DNA of 64,000 bases. Origin: Chloroflexota bacterium (lineage in GTDB: Bacteria; Chloroflexota; Limnocylindria; Limnocylindrales; CSP1-4). Position numbers and translations under genes: made by a program. Under the pieces are notes generated by a model. That model saw only the letters and a program-made list of their open reading frames with translations. It did not search any database and had not been told where the DNA came from. Below, piece by piece: positions 32,138 to 41,809 of this stretch. The stretch covers positions 162,766-226,765 of the forward strand of contig JAHBUZ010000004.1 of assembly GCA_019637815.1 (NCBI GenBank). The letters run 5' to 3'. Each line of letters starts with the position of its first letter. Positions within the stretch are counted from its first letter, which is position 1.

Positions 32138-33180
32138 TGGACCCGGCCGTGAGCCCGGCCATCGACGTCACGGTGCCCGAGGCGCCGCCCCTCCCGGGAC
32201 TCTCGTTCCGACACTATCGAGGGCCCGAGGACCATCCGGCCCTGGTCCGGACCCAGAACCGGCAATGGGAGGCGGACGGGGAGCCCGATCGAGAGACCGT
32301 CGAGGCCATGGATGCCGACTTCGCCCATCTCACCAACTGCGACCCGCGCCGTGACCTGCTCATCGCCCGGATCGACGACGTCGTGGTGGCCTGGACCCGG
32401 GTCTCATGGGACGACCAGAACGACGGCAGTCGCCGCTATCGGACCGAGGGGTACGTGGATCCGGCGTGGCGACGGCGGGGTATCGGCGCTGCGCTGCTCC
32501 CCTGGGGGGTGTCACGCCTGCGGCAGATCGGCAACGAGCACACGTTCGACGGTGACCGCTGGTTCGCCGCCTGGCTCGACGACCGGGATCGCGGTGGCTA
32601 CGAGCTGGTCACCGAGGCAGGCTTCCGGCCCATCCGTCACTTCTGGCTGATGGTCCGCCCGACACTGGACGACATCGAGGTGGCCGACCTGCCGGTCGGC
32701 ATCGAGGTGCGACCCGTGGCAGCGACGGACCTGCGGGCGGTCTATCTCGCGGACTGCGACGCCTTCCGGGATCATTTCGGAGCCGTCGACGATTCGGAGG
32801 TGGCGTTCCAGCGCTGGGCATCCCATCCCGCCACGGACCCCAGGATGATGATCATCGCGTGGGATGGGGATGAGATCGCGGGCGGTGTGATCTGTGCCAT
32901 CTGGCCGGTGGAGAACGAGGCCAACGGCTACCTCCGGGGGTGGATCGACTCGGTGTTCACCCGGCGCCCCTGGCGCCGACGCGGCCTGGCGGCCGCACTC
33001 ATCGGTCGCGGGCTCCTGCTGCTGCGCGACCAGGGGATGACGTCCGCTCAGCTCGGTGTGGATGTCGCCAACCCGCACGAGGCGACCCGGCTGTACGCGG
33101 CTGCGGGGTTCCAGCCCGATCGGACCCGGACGGTCTATCGGCTCGACTGGAACGGCGCCCCGGTCAGGCCCGACCGATAG
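32137..33180 (+). CDS. Tandem GNAT-domain acetyltransferase
   Basis: The 347-residue protein has two GNAT domains. The first carries YVDPAWRRRGIGAALLPWG and the second VFTRRPWRRRGLAAALIGRG with YAAAGFQPDRT. This layout is seen in mycothiol-synthase-like proteins, but nothing ties it to that pathway here. GAGGAGG precedes the ATG by 6 nt, and the start overlaps the upstream stop by 1 bp. Confidence 0.8.
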   Translation: MDPAVSPAIDVTVPEAPPLPGLSFRHYRGPEDHPALVRTQNRQWEADGEPDRETVEAMDADFAHLTNCDPRRDLLIARIDDVVVAWTRVSWDDQNDGSRRYRTEGYVDPAWRRRGIGAALLPWGVSRLRQIGNEHTFDGDRWFAAWLDDRDRGGYELVTEAGFRPIRHFWLMVRPTLDDIEVADLPVGIEVRPVAATDLRAVYLADCDAFRDHFGAVDDSEVAFQRWASHPATDPRMMIIAWDGDEIAGGVICAIWPVENEANGYLRGWIDSVFTRRPWRRRGLAAALIGRGLLLLRDQGMTSAQLGVDVANPHEATRLYAAAGFQPDRTRTVYRLDWNGAPVRPDR

Positions 33181-33304
33181 CGGTATCACCCGGGTCCGGT
33201 CACGGACGCACGACGACCACGCCGGGCCCGAGCCGCCCGCGGATGCATACGCGTCCGCACATCGGCTCGACAGGGATGGTGGCGAGGCCGTACCCTCGGC
33301 AGCG

Positions 33305-33868
33305 ATGACCGACGCGCCCGACAGCACGACCGCCGACCCGGCGACCACGTCCACGCCCCACTCCCGCGAACAGCTGCTGCGGCTGCTGCGTGACGACCCA
33401 CGGAGCGTCTCGCGCGCGGAGATCAAGGCGGCCTTCCAGGATGGCCGGCTGGGCGACCAGGACCTGGACATCCCGACGCTCGCGGGGATGCGCCGGATCT
33501 CCGAGTTGCTCACGGACCTCCAGCCGACGACGGAGGCGGCCACACCGGCGGACCGGGCCACCGCCACCACGGATGGCACACGCCGCACCGCCGCGCGCTC
33601 CCGGTCGGACCTCGAGGGTGAGCTGCGGGCGCTCCGCGAGACGGTCGGCGAGCTGGAGGGACGCCTGTCGACGACGGCGGCTGGTGCGGACCAGGCGCGT
33701 GAGGACCTCGCAGCGCTGGTGGCACGCGTGGAGCGTCAGCCGACCCCGCCGAGCGTCGACGCGGACGTCGTGGCGAACGCCCAGCGTCTCGCCGCAGCGG
33801 CGCTGGCCGCCGCGCTCCTCGCCATCGTGGTGGCGGTCATCGCCCTCGTGATCGTCCTCGGCCGCTGA
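33305..33868 (+). CDS. Tail-anchored coiled-coil protein of unknown function
   Basis: The 187-residue product has a Thr-rich start, a helical stretch (about 20-75) and a predicted coiled coil (SDLEGELRALRETVGELEG, about 100-145). It ends in one hydrophobic helix (about 162-185) and a final Arg. I recognise no family. TACCCT lies 8 nt before the ATG, so it is probably leaderless and monocistronic. Confidence 0.65.
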   Translation: MTDAPDSTTADPATTSTPHSREQLLRLLRDDPRSVSRAEIKAAFQDGRLGDQDLDIPTLAGMRRISELLTDLQPTTEAATPADRATATTDGTRRTAARSRSDLEGELRALRETVGELEGRLSTTAAGADQAREDLAALVARVERQPTPPSVDADVVANAQRLAAAALAAALLAIVVAVIALVIVLGR

Positions 33869-33914
33869 GCGACACCACCCGAGCGTCCGCGCACCCGTCG
33901 CCACGGTCGCGTGA

Positions 33915-34556
33915 CTACAGCAGCAGGCGACGCTCGCGTGCCACCAGCTCCATCCAGGGCCGCTCGCGCTCGATGGTCGTCCGGCGACCGTGCCCTGGCA
34001 GGACGCCCAGGTCGGCGTCGAGGCTCGCCAGTCGACCGATCGATTCGACCATGGCCGCCTCCGACCCGCCGGGCAGGTCCGTCCGGCCCCATGCGCCCTG
34101 GAACAGCGTGTCACCGCTGAGCAGCAGCCGCTGGTCCGCGGCCAGCAGGCACACCGACCCTTCCGTGTGACCGGGCGTGTGCAGCACGTCCAGCCGGATG
34201 TCACCGAACCGGATGACGCTTCCCTCGGCGAGATCGAGCGCCGGTACGCTGGGGACGATCGGGAAGGGCGGCGTCATCGTGAAGCTCGGCTGCTCCAGGC
34301 CATGGCGGTCGAGATGATGGACCGCGAGGGTCGCGCCGGTCCGCTCCACGACCGCGGCGTTGTCACCGATGTGATCCCAGTGTCGATGGGTGCTCACCAC
34401 CAGCTTGAGCGTCCAGCCACGCGCCGCCAGTGACTCGGTGATCCAGCCGACGGAAGGTGTCGCGGCATCGATGCAGATCGCCTCCCGGCTCGCTTCGTCC
34501 CCCAGGATCCAGACGTTCGTCGACACGGGACCCGTGACCCGATGCAGCAGCTCCAT
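33915..34556 (-). CDS. Metallo-beta-lactamase-fold hydrolase (glyoxalase II-like)
   Basis: The 213-residue enzyme has the metal motif THRHWDHIGD, then HTPGHTEGS, SGDTLFQGAWGRTD and LPGHG. This is the order found in glyoxalase II-like hydrolases of thioesters. TATCCT lies 6 nt before the ATG on the minus strand. It is divergent from another MBL-fold gene 40 bp away. Confidence 0.88.
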   Translation of the reverse strand: MELLHRVTGPVSTNVWILGDEASREAICIDAATPSVGWITESLAARGWTLKLVVSTHRHWDHIGDNAAVVERTGATLAVHHLDRHGLEQPSFTMTPPFPIVPSVPALDLAEGSVIRFGDIRLDVLHTPGHTEGSVCLLAADQRLLLSGDTLFQGAWGRTDLPGGSEAAMVESIGRLASLDADLGVLPGHGRRTTIERERPWMELVARERRLLL

Positions 34557-34596
34557 CGGCGCAGGATACTGGGGCCACCATGAGAAGGAGGCATCC

Positions 34597-35322
34597 ATGA
34601 CCGACGCCCTGGGCGTCCAGCTCACCTGGTTCGGCCACGCCTGCGTCGAGCTGGTGACCGCGGACGGCACGACCGTGCTCATCGACCCCTGGTTCGGGAA
34701 CCCGCGCTCACCCAGGGCCGCGGACGCCGTCGAGTCCTGCGACGTGCTGCTCGTGACCCATGGCCATGGCGACCACCTGGGTGATGCCATCGAGCTGGCC
34801 CAGCGCCTGGAGCCGACCTGGCCGGCCATCCACGAGCTGACCCTGTGGGCCGGACCACAGCTGGGCGACGGCGTCCAGCTCATCGGCATGAACAAGGGCG
34901 GCACCGTGGACGCCGGCGGACTGCGCGTGAGCATGGTCCGGGCGGAGCATTCGGCGGGCGGTCCGGTGGAGGGTGCGGGCGCCGTGTACCTCGGCGAGCC
35001 CGTGGGCTTCGTGGTGGACCTGGGCGGGGTGCGCGTCTATCACGCGGGCGACACGGACCTGTTCGGTGACATGGCGCTCATCGGCGAGCTGCACCATCCG
35101 GACATCGCGTTCCTGCCCATCGGCGGTCACTACACGATGGGGCCACGCGCCGCGGCTCGTGCGGTCCAGCTGCTGGGTGCGTCGACGGTGGTGCCCATCC
35201 ACTACGGCACCTTCCCGGCGCTCGCCGGGACGCCGGACGAGCTGCGGACCGAGCTGCTACGCCTCGGCCTGGGGGCGGTCCGGGTGCTGACGCCGGAGCC
35301 CGGGGAGACCGTCAGCCTCTGA
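34597..35322 (+). CDS. Metallo-beta-lactamase-fold hydrolase, UPF0173 type
   Basis: The 241-residue protein has LTWFGHACVEL, LIDPWFGNPRSP, the metal motif THGHGDHLGD, YHAGDTDLFGDM and PIGGHYTMGP, as in the UPF0173 (UlaG-like) group. The exact substrate is unknown. GAAGGAGG precedes the ATG by 6 nt. Confidence 0.88.
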   Translation: MTDALGVQLTWFGHACVELVTADGTTVLIDPWFGNPRSPRAADAVESCDVLLVTHGHGDHLGDAIELAQRLEPTWPAIHELTLWAGPQLGDGVQLIGMNKGGTVDAGGLRVSMVRAEHSAGGPVEGAGAVYLGEPVGFVVDLGGVRVYHAGDTDLFGDMALIGELHHPDIAFLPIGGHYTMGPRAAARAVQLLGASTVVPIHYGTFPALAGTPDELRTELLRLGLGAVRVLTPEPGETVSL

Positions 35323-35357
35323 CATCCTGACGCCGGATCAGGCGCTCGGCGGTCCCG

Positions 35358-35372
35358 GCGACCCAGGGTCGC
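35358..35372. terminator. Short hairpin between convergent genes
   Basis: GCGACCC and GGGTCGC face each other around one base, so a 5-bp stem with a 5-nt loop can form. It lies between convergent ends and lacks a T-run. Confidence 0.25.
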
Positions 35373-35397
35373 GGCCTCCCGGACAGGACGTCAGCCT

Positions 35398-36456
35398 TCA
35401 GTGGGTGAGGGTCACCTTGCTGATCCAGCGCGGCTGCTCGGTGTCCTGGCCCTTGGCCCGCGTCACGTGATACGCGAACAGCTGCGCAGGGAGCGTCGAG
35501 ACGAGCGGTGACAGCCACTCGGCGGGCGCGGGCGGCGTGGGCAGCGCGGCGGCACCCAGCGCCTGGACCTCCGGGACATCCGAGACGACCACGAGGTCCA
35601 CGCCATGCTGGTCGCGCAGCCGCGTCAGGAGCTCGGTCATGCCCGGCAGCGTGGCTCCGGACGGCGCCACCGCGAGCACCGGGTAGCCCGGCTCCACGAG
35701 CGCCAGTGGTCCGTGCTGGAAGTCGGCCGCGGAATATGGGTCCGCGGCGACCTGGGCGAGCTCCTTGAGCTTGAGCGCCCATTCCCGCGCCGTGGCGTAC
35801 TCGAAGCCGCGGCCGAGCACGATGCACCGGTCGAGACCCGCCCGGGCCTCCGCGACCGCCGCCACCTGTGGCTCGACCGCGAGCGCAGCGGCCATCACCG
35901 ACGGGAGCGCGTCGAGCGCCGCCCATCGCTCCCCGGCCGTGCCCGCGAACCCGGTCCCCTGCTCCATCGCCGCCACCAGCATCGCCACCGCGAGCAGGCT
36001 CTGGGTGTAGGTCTTGGTCGCCGCGGTCGCCCGTTCGGGACCGGCGGCGATGTCGATGACATGCTCGGCCGTGGTCGCCAGCGCGGAGCCCGGGTCGTTC
36101 GTGATGGCGACGGTCGGTGCGCCCTGGCGTCGCGCGGACTCGAGCACGCCCACCACGTCCGGCGAGCGTCCGGACTGCGAGATGCCGATGACGAGTGCCC
36201 GCTCGAGCGACGTCTCGACCCCGTAGACGGAGGTGAGGGCGGGCGCGGCGAGCGCGACCGGCAGCCGCTGGAGCGTCCCGAACAGGTACTGGGCATAGAT
36301 CGCGGCGTGGTCCGAGCTGCCGCGCGCCGCGATGAGCACGAGGTCGATGGGTCGGTCGGCGATGGAGCGCGCGATCGCCTCCACCGTGGTCCGGCCATGG
36401 GTCACCAGGTCGCGGGCACGGGATGGCTGCTCGACGATCTCGTCGTGGAGGCTCAT
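35398..36456 (-). CDS. SIS-domain glucosamine-6-phosphate deaminase/isomerase-like enzyme
   Basis: The 352-residue enzyme has two SIS domains homologous to the isomerase half of GlmS. Visible are AARGSSDHAAIYAQYLFG, ISQSGRSPDVVGVL, ATKTYTQSLLAVAML, LGRGFEYATAREWALKLKEL and the closing QPRWISKVTLTH. Lacking the glutaminase domain, it fits the NagB-II type of glucosamine-6-phosphate deaminase. It overlaps the GH3 gene by 4 bp and is the last gene of the sugar cluster. Confidence 0.82.
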   Translation of the reverse strand: MSLHDEIVEQPSRARDLVTHGRTTVEAIARSIADRPIDLVLIAARGSSDHAAIYAQYLFGTLQRLPVALAAPALTSVYGVETSLERALVIGISQSGRSPDVVGVLESARRQGAPTVAITNDPGSALATTAEHVIDIAAGPERATAATKTYTQSLLAVAMLVAAMEQGTGFAGTAGERWAALDALPSVMAAALAVEPQVAAVAEARAGLDRCIVLGRGFEYATAREWALKLKELAQVAADPYSAADFQHGPLALVEPGYPVLAVAPSGATLPGMTELLTRLRDQHGVDLVVVSDVPEVQALGAAALPTPPAPAEWLSPLVSTLPAQLFAYHVTRAKGQDTEQPRWISKVTLTH

Positions 36457-38060
36457 GGGGTCTCTCCGGTGGACAGGGTGAGCGGCATCCGACCGGTGGC
36501 CGGTCGCTCACCGCACAGGACGGCCGCGGCCGCCTCGGTGGAGGCGTCGTGGATGGACCAGCAGGCGATGGCCGTGTCGACCTCGGGGATGGCCCCGGCG
36601 TCGGTGGGCATGCGCATCGCGACGAGGATGACGCGCGAGCCCGCGGCCACCAGCGCCCGTGCGAGGGCACGCTGCCCCTCGTGCCGGAACGCATCGATCG
36701 TCCCCAGGATCACCTGGTCCGCATCCGCGGCCGCGGCGACCACCGAGCGGATGTCATCGGCACCCGGGTCCATCGCCGTGACCAGCCCGCGGGTGCCCGG
36801 CCATCGCCGAGCGAGGGCGTCCGCGAGGCGGATCGTGACCGTGGACGAGGTGTCCGCGGGGGTCAGGTCCGCGGGGGTCGGCGTCACCACCAGCAGCCGG
36901 CCCGGTTCGACCGCTCCGATCGGCAGCGTCCCAGAGCGATCGCGCAGCAGGGTGATCGACCGCTCGGCGAGCTCCGCGGCGAGCGCGCGATGCGCCGGGC
37001 AGCCCACCACGTCGAGGGAGGGCTGTGGCTGGTCGCTCAGCCAGCGTCGAAGCCGCTCGACACGGGCTGCCGCATCCCGGGCGACGGGCAGCGCCCGAAG
37101 ACCCGACACGAGCGCCGCGAGCTCCTCGGGGCGGTCGGCCTGACCGGGTCCGGCCAGCAGCAGGTCCACGCCGGATGTGACCGCCTGGAGCGCCGCGCTC
37201 GCCACATCCGCCTGGTCCACGGCGCCCATGTCCAGCGCGTCCGTGACGACGACCCCCTCGAACCCCATGCGCTCCCGCAGCAGGCTGTGCAGGATCGCCC
37301 GCGACCGGAGCGCGGGCCGGACCCCGCCGTCGGGCTCGAGCGCGGGGTAGGCCGCGTGGGAGACCATGAGCAGCCACGGCCGCGCGGCCATCGCCATCCG
37401 GAACGGCGCCAGCTCGCGCGTCCCCAGCGTGGCCGCGTCCACGTCCACCACGGGCAGCCCGTGGTGCGGGTCGGCGAGCGTCTCACCACTCCCCGGGAAG
37501 TGCTTGATGGCCGCCGCGACCCCCTCCCCCTGGAGGCCCCGGATGAGCGCTTCCCCGAGCGTGCCCGCGACCGGGGGGTCATCACCGAACGCCCGGCCAC
37601 CGACGGCCGGGCTCTCGGGGATCGTGGCGAGATCCAGGTCCGGTGCCCAGTCCACGACGATACCCATCGCCGCGAGCTCCGCGCCGATGGCCGCACCCAC
37701 CCGCCGCGCGAGGTCCGCGTCGCCGACCGCGCCCAGGGCGAGGTTGCCCGCGAACTGCGTCGCAGGCTCCCCGATGCCCATCAGCTGGCCACCCTCCTGG
37801 TCGGTGGCCACGATGGCGGTCGGTCGACCCCCCGTACGTGCGGCCGCCTGGACCGCATCGCCGAGCGCCCGGAGCTGGGCCGGCGACCGCACGTTGAGAC
37901 CGCGATACAGCGCGACGCCGGCCGCCTCGCCATCGCGGATGGCGGCGAGCACGTCCGGTGGCGGCATCTCCCCGTCGAAGGCGCGCAGGAGCGGCACCGC
38001 CGGCTCGGGCGGCGTGATGGGCGAGGCCGATGGCTCGGCCACCGCCCGGGAGACGGACAT
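36453..38060 (-). CDS. nagZ: Glycoside hydrolase family 3, beta-N-acetylhexosaminidase-like
   Basis: The 535-residue enzyme has TDQEGGQLM, the NagZ-type loop KHFPGSGETLADPHHGLPVV with its catalytic Asp/His pair, and VVTDALDMGA holding the nucleophile Asp. NagZ-type enzymes release GlcNAc from chitooligosaccharides or cell-wall muropeptides. A C-terminal domain (about 370-530) as in two-domain NagZ proteins is present. No signal peptide is seen, so it should act on imported sugar in the cytoplasm. It is 4 bp from the permease gene. Confidence 0.85.
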   Translation of the reverse strand: MSVSRAVAEPSASPITPPEPAVPLLRAFDGEMPPPDVLAAIRDGEAAGVALYRGLNVRSPAQLRALGDAVQAAARTGGRPTAIVATDQEGGQLMGIGEPATQFAGNLALGAVGDADLARRVGAAIGAELAAMGIVVDWAPDLDLATIPESPAVGGRAFGDDPPVAGTLGEALIRGLQGEGVAAAIKHFPGSGETLADPHHGLPVVDVDAATLGTRELAPFRMAMAARPWLLMVSHAAYPALEPDGGVRPALRSRAILHSLLRERMGFEGVVVTDALDMGAVDQADVASAALQAVTSGVDLLLAGPGQADRPEELAALVSGLRALPVARDAAARVERLRRWLSDQPQPSLDVVGCPAHRALAAELAERSITLLRDRSGTLPIGAVEPGRLLVVTPTPADLTPADTSSTVTIRLADALARRWPGTRGLVTAMDPGADDIRSVVAAAADADQVILGTIDAFRHEGQRALARALVAAGSRVILVAMRMPTDAGAIPEVDTAIACWSIHDASTEAAAAVLCGERPATGRMPLTLSTGETP

Positions 38061-38064
38061 CCGG

Positions 38065-38964
38065 TCAGCCCTTGACGGACCCGGCCAGGATGCCCCGCAC
38101 GAAGTACCGCTGGAGGGCCAGGAACACGATGACCGGCACGATCATCGTCAGGAAGGCGCCCGCCGTGAGCAGATGCCACGACTCGCCTCGGACACCGACC
38201 AGCTGGTACAGCCGGAACGTGAGCACGCTCACGTCGTTGCTCGCGCCCAGGAACACCAACGCCACGAGCAGGTCGTTCCAGACCCACAGGAACTGGAAGA
38301 TCGCGAACGCCGCGAGCGCGGGCACCGACAGCGGCAACACCACCTTGGTGAACATCTGGAAATGGGTCGCCCCATCCAGGCTCGCCGTCTCGAACAGGTC
38401 GTTGGGCAGCTGGGACATGAAGTTGTAGAGCAGGAAGATGGCGAGCGGCAGGCCGAAGCCCGTGTGGGCCAGCCAGACCCCCAGGAACGTGCCGTTGATG
38501 CCCAGGTTGGAGTACAGCTGGAGCACCGGGATGAGCGACATCTGGAGCGGCACCACCAGCAGCGCCACCACCAGGACGAACAGCGTCCGACGGAACGGGA
38601 AGCGGACCCACGCGAAGGCATATGCCGCGAACGCCGCCACCGTGATGGGGATGACCGTCGAGGGCACCGTCACGATGAGGCTGTTGAAGAAGCCCCCGGC
38701 GAAGCCCTCGGAGCCCAGGATCTGCTCGTAGTTGCGGAGCGTGAAGCTCGCCCAGGCGGACGGATCGAAGATGACCGTCCACCAGCCGTTCCTGGTGATG
38801 TCGAGCGCGGGCCGGATGGAGCTGATGAGCAGACCCAGCGTGGGCAACGACCACGCGAGACACACCACGATGACCGCGATGCGCAGCGGCAGTCGCCGGA
38901 CGAACACGTTCTGCCAGTTGGACACGGCGCCGGTGCCTCCGGCGGTCGACTTCGGCTCGTTCAT
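38065..38964 (-). CDS. Sugar ABC transporter permease (MalG type)
   Basis: The 299-residue inner-membrane permease has six helices and the EAA loop ETASLDGATHFQMFTKVV followed by LPLSVPALA, as in CUT1 (oligosaccharide) importers. It overlaps the partner permease by 4 bp. No dedicated ATPase is present in the cluster, so a shared MsiK/MalK-type ATPase is expected elsewhere in the genome. Confidence 0.9.
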   Translation of the reverse strand: MNEPKSTAGGTGAVSNWQNVFVRRLPLRIAVIVVCLAWSLPTLGLLISSIRPALDITRNGWWTVIFDPSAWASFTLRNYEQILGSEGFAGGFFNSLIVTVPSTVIPITVAAFAAYAFAWVRFPFRRTLFVLVVALLVVPLQMSLIPVLQLYSNLGINGTFLGVWLAHTGFGLPLAIFLLYNFMSQLPNDLFETASLDGATHFQMFTKVVLPLSVPALAAFAIFQFLWVWNDLLVALVFLGASNDVSVLTFRLYQLVGVRGESWHLLTAGAFLTMIVPVIVFLALQRYFVRGILAGSVKG

Positions 38965-40130
38965 GCCGGCAACCCCTGGCTGCGCATCTGGCGCACATTG
39001 AGGATCATCAGCGGCAACACCGCGACGAACAGCACGACGGCGAGGACCGCGGAGCGGCCGTCATTGAAGAACTGGAACTTCTGGAGGAACATCTGGTTCG
39101 CGATCACGTCCGTGTCGAAGCGGCCGCCCGTGAGCGTGTACACGATGTCGAACACCTTGAGCACGGCGATGGCGGTCGTGACCGTGACGGTCATGATCGA
39201 GCCCTTGATCATGGGCACGATGACCCGCATGAACATCTGCCGCTCGGTGGCGCCGTCCAGCTTCGCGGCCTCCGTAACCTCCGCGGGCACGCCCTTGATG
39301 GCGGCCGACAGGACGACCATGCAGAACCCCGTCTGGAGCCAGATGAGGATCACGATCATCAGATAGGTGTTGATGGGCGGTGTCTGGATCCAGGGCACCG
39401 GCGTCCCGCCGAGGGTCGTCCAGACCGCGTTCAGGAGGCCGTACTGCTCCTGGCCCGCAGGCTTCCACGCGTACACGAAGCGCCAGATGACCGATGCACC
39501 GACGAGGGAGATGGCGAGTGGCAGGAAGACGAGCGTCTTGGCCACTGATTCCCGCTTGACCCGGTCGAACAGACCCGCGATGAGCAATCCCAGGCCCACG
39601 GCACCGGAGGTGCCCACGATGAGCCACACGATGTTGTTGCGATAGGTCGCCCACATGGCCGGATCCGTGAGCGCCCACTCCCAGTTCCCCAGCCCTCCCC
39701 GCGAGGTGAAGCTGGTGATGATGGTCAGGACGGCCGGCATGACGAGGTAGATCGCGAGCAGCACCAGTGCCGGCCCCACGAAGATCCAGGGCACGATGCG
39801 TCGGACCTTCCGCTCGCCGGCGAGACGCTCGACGATCGCGTTCGAGCCCGCGTAGAACAGCCACACGCCACCGACGCCCACGACCACGGCGACCACGAGG
39901 GCGATGAGCTTGGCGAGCGTCTGGTCACCGCCGCCCCGGCGGAGGGCCGTCGCCTCACCCGTGTTGCCCAGGAGCTCCCAGACGATGGCTGCCGCGTTCG
40001 CGGCCTGCTGACGATCGGCGAGGAAGATGAGACCGAGCACGACGCCCACGGCGCCCAGCAACACGCCGATCGGCATGACCAGCAGCCGCCATCCCCCTTC
40101 GCCCTCGCGCTGGACAGGGATACCCGTCAT
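38961..40130 (-). CDS. Sugar ABC transporter permease (MalF type), extended N terminus
   Basis: The 389-residue permease has the CUT1 EAA loop TEAAKLDGATERQMFMRVIV followed by PMIKGSI. Before the usual first helix it carries about 95 extra residues with two further hydrophobic segments, so it probably has eight helices. It is separated from the binding-protein gene by a perfect hairpin. Confidence 0.88.
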   Translation of the reverse strand: MTGIPVQREGEGGWRLLVMPIGVLLGAVGVVLGLIFLADRQQAANAAAIVWELLGNTGEATALRRGGGDQTLAKLIALVVAVVVGVGGVWLFYAGSNAIVERLAGERKVRRIVPWIFVGPALVLLAIYLVMPAVLTIITSFTSRGGLGNWEWALTDPAMWATYRNNIVWLIVGTSGAVGLGLLIAGLFDRVKRESVAKTLVFLPLAISLVGASVIWRFVYAWKPAGQEQYGLLNAVWTTLGGTPVPWIQTPPINTYLMIVILIWLQTGFCMVVLSAAIKGVPAEVTEAAKLDGATERQMFMRVIVPMIKGSIMTVTVTTAIAVLKVFDIVYTLTGGRFDTDVIANQMFLQKFQFFNDGRSAVLAVVLFVAVLPLMILNVRQMRSQGLPA

Positions 40131-40161
40131 CGCTCCGCTGCTCCTCCTCTGGCGGATGTGC

Positions 40162-40197
40162 GATGGGGCGCGTCACACGGACGTGACGCGCCCCATC
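40162..40197 (-). other. Perfect 15-bp hairpin between binding-protein and permease genes
   Basis: GATGGGGCGCGTCAC (40162-40176) and GTGACGCGCCCCATC (40183-40197) are exact complements around a 6-nt loop. It starts 11 nt after the binding-protein stop on the minus strand. Such hairpins stabilise the upstream mRNA or reduce read-through, giving more binding protein than permease. Confidence 0.7.
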
Positions 40198-40208
40198 AGG
40201 ACGAACGA

Positions 40209-41597
40209 CTACTCGGTCGGCCAGCTGGCGTCGATGGCCTGGAGTCGCGCCTGGGTGTCAGCACCGTTGGCGGAGATCCAGTTGACCATCTCGGTCCAGA
40301 ACGAGCCGCCGCCGACCGATGCGGGCATCAGGTCGGAGGCGTCGAAGCCGAAGGACGTCGCGTTGGCGACGATGCCGGACGCGACCTCGAGCTTGTAGTT
40401 GCCCTGGTACCACTCGGCGGGCGTGGCCTGGTTCGCGGACAGGGCGGAGCCTGCCTTGACCCATGCCTCGATGCCGGCCGGCGTGGACAGGAACTGGGCG
40501 GCGGCCCGCACCTCGGGCCGGTCGACCAGGACCATCAGCGCATCGCCCGCGCCGAGGGCCGGGTTGCCCTGGGCCTCGTCGATGGGCGGGAAGTAGAAGA
40601 TGCCGATGTCCTCACCGATGGCGTACTGCGACGGCTGGCCGCTCGTCCGCTGGTCGGGGAAGAAGTCGGGGCCGTACCAGGTCGCCTGCTTCTGCATCCA
40701 GCAGCCGGGCGTGAAGCCCTCCCAGCTCCCATCGGTCGGGAACATGGGGTCCATGGGCTGGGTCTGCGGGGTGGCCACGATGGCCGTGTTGCCGCCGTAG
40801 ACGTTGCCCTCGGTGAAGTACACCTTGGCCAGGATGTCCATGGCCGCGGTGATCTCGGGCGAGTCGAACTTCAGGTCGCCGGTGATCCAGCGGTTGTAGG
40901 CGTCGACGCCCGCGGTCCGCAGGACGATGTCCTCCAGCCAGTCGGTCGCCTGCCAGCCGGTCGCGGTGCCGGCCTCCATGCCGATGCACCAGGGGGCGCT
41001 CCCCGACTCGCGGATCTGCGCCTCGAGTGCCTCGAGCTCGGCCCACGTGGTCGGCACGGCATAGCCGGCCGCCTCGAACGCCTTGATGGGATACCACACG
41101 GTCGACTTGACATCGACCTTGTAGGGGATGGCCCAGATGTTGTCACCCGAGGAGTACAGGCCGACGGTCGCGGCATGCTCGTCCGCGAGCTTGGTCGCGT
41201 CCATGACGGTCGCGACGTCGACGAGCCTGCCTGCCGCGCCGTAGCCGATGATGGCTGCCGGCTGTGCGAGCATCGCGAGGTCCGGCGGTGCGCCACCCTC
41301 GATGCGCGTCCGGAGCACCGTCTCGTGGCTCGAGCCGATGCTGTCGACCACGATGTCGATACCGGTCGCGGCCTCGAACGGCGCGATCGCCGCAGCGAAG
41401 TTCTCGCCCTCGCCACCGATCCACTGGGTCTGGATGGAGACCTTGGTGCCGGCGAACGGCTGGTCCGCGCCCATCGCCTGGTCGAGCTCGGCGTAGCCGG
41501 TGCCCGCATCCTGGGCGAGGACGCTGCCGGCGCCGCTGAGCGCCGTGGTGGCGGCCACCATGCCCGCCAGCAGGGTCACCTTCTTCGTTCGGATCAT
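40209..41597 (-). CDS. Sugar ABC transporter substrate-binding protein
   Basis: The 462-residue protein has a signal peptide (MIRTKKVTLLAGMVAATTAL up to SVLAQDAG), so it acts outside the membrane. It belongs to the CUT1 extracellular binding proteins (TWAELEALEAQI, PWCIGMEAGTATGWQATDW, FPPIDEAQGNPALGAGDALM). The ATG follows GGAGGAGC-AAC. With NagZ and the SIS enzyme downstream, an amino-sugar oligosaccharide is the likely ligand. Confidence 0.86.
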   Translation of the reverse strand: MIRTKKVTLLAGMVAATTALSGAGSVLAQDAGTGYAELDQAMGADQPFAGTKVSIQTQWIGGEGENFAAAIAPFEAATGIDIVVDSIGSSHETVLRTRIEGGAPPDLAMLAQPAAIIGYGAAGRLVDVATVMDATKLADEHAATVGLYSSGDNIWAIPYKVDVKSTVWYPIKAFEAAGYAVPTTWAELEALEAQIRESGSAPWCIGMEAGTATGWQATDWLEDIVLRTAGVDAYNRWITGDLKFDSPEITAAMDILAKVYFTEGNVYGGNTAIVATPQTQPMDPMFPTDGSWEGFTPGCWMQKQATWYGPDFFPDQRTSGQPSQYAIGEDIGIFYFPPIDEAQGNPALGAGDALMVLVDRPEVRAAAQFLSTPAGIEAWVKAGSALSANQATPAEWYQGNYKLEVASGIVANATSFGFDASDLMPASVGGGSFWTEMVNWISANGADTQARLQAIDASWPTE

Positions 41598-41809
41598 GTT
41601 GCTCCTCCGTGCCTGGTCCGGGGGATGCCGGACCTGCATAGCATCCACCGATCGACCAGCGGGTCGTGCGGTGGTGACGGTTCAGCCAGTCTGTTCGACG
41701 GGCACCCTCCTCTCCTGCGACCGGTGGTCGTGATGTCGATGGACGACGGACGACGCGCCGTGGCGCACCCCCGTCGGCGTGATGCGGGCCGCGGGCCACG
41801 CAGGCGTGT

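Noticed and set aside
36453..38060. GH3 enzyme as beta-glucosidase
   Set aside because: The loop KHFPGSGETLADPHHGLP is the NagZ-type catalytic Asp/His loop, not present in GH3 beta-glucosidases.
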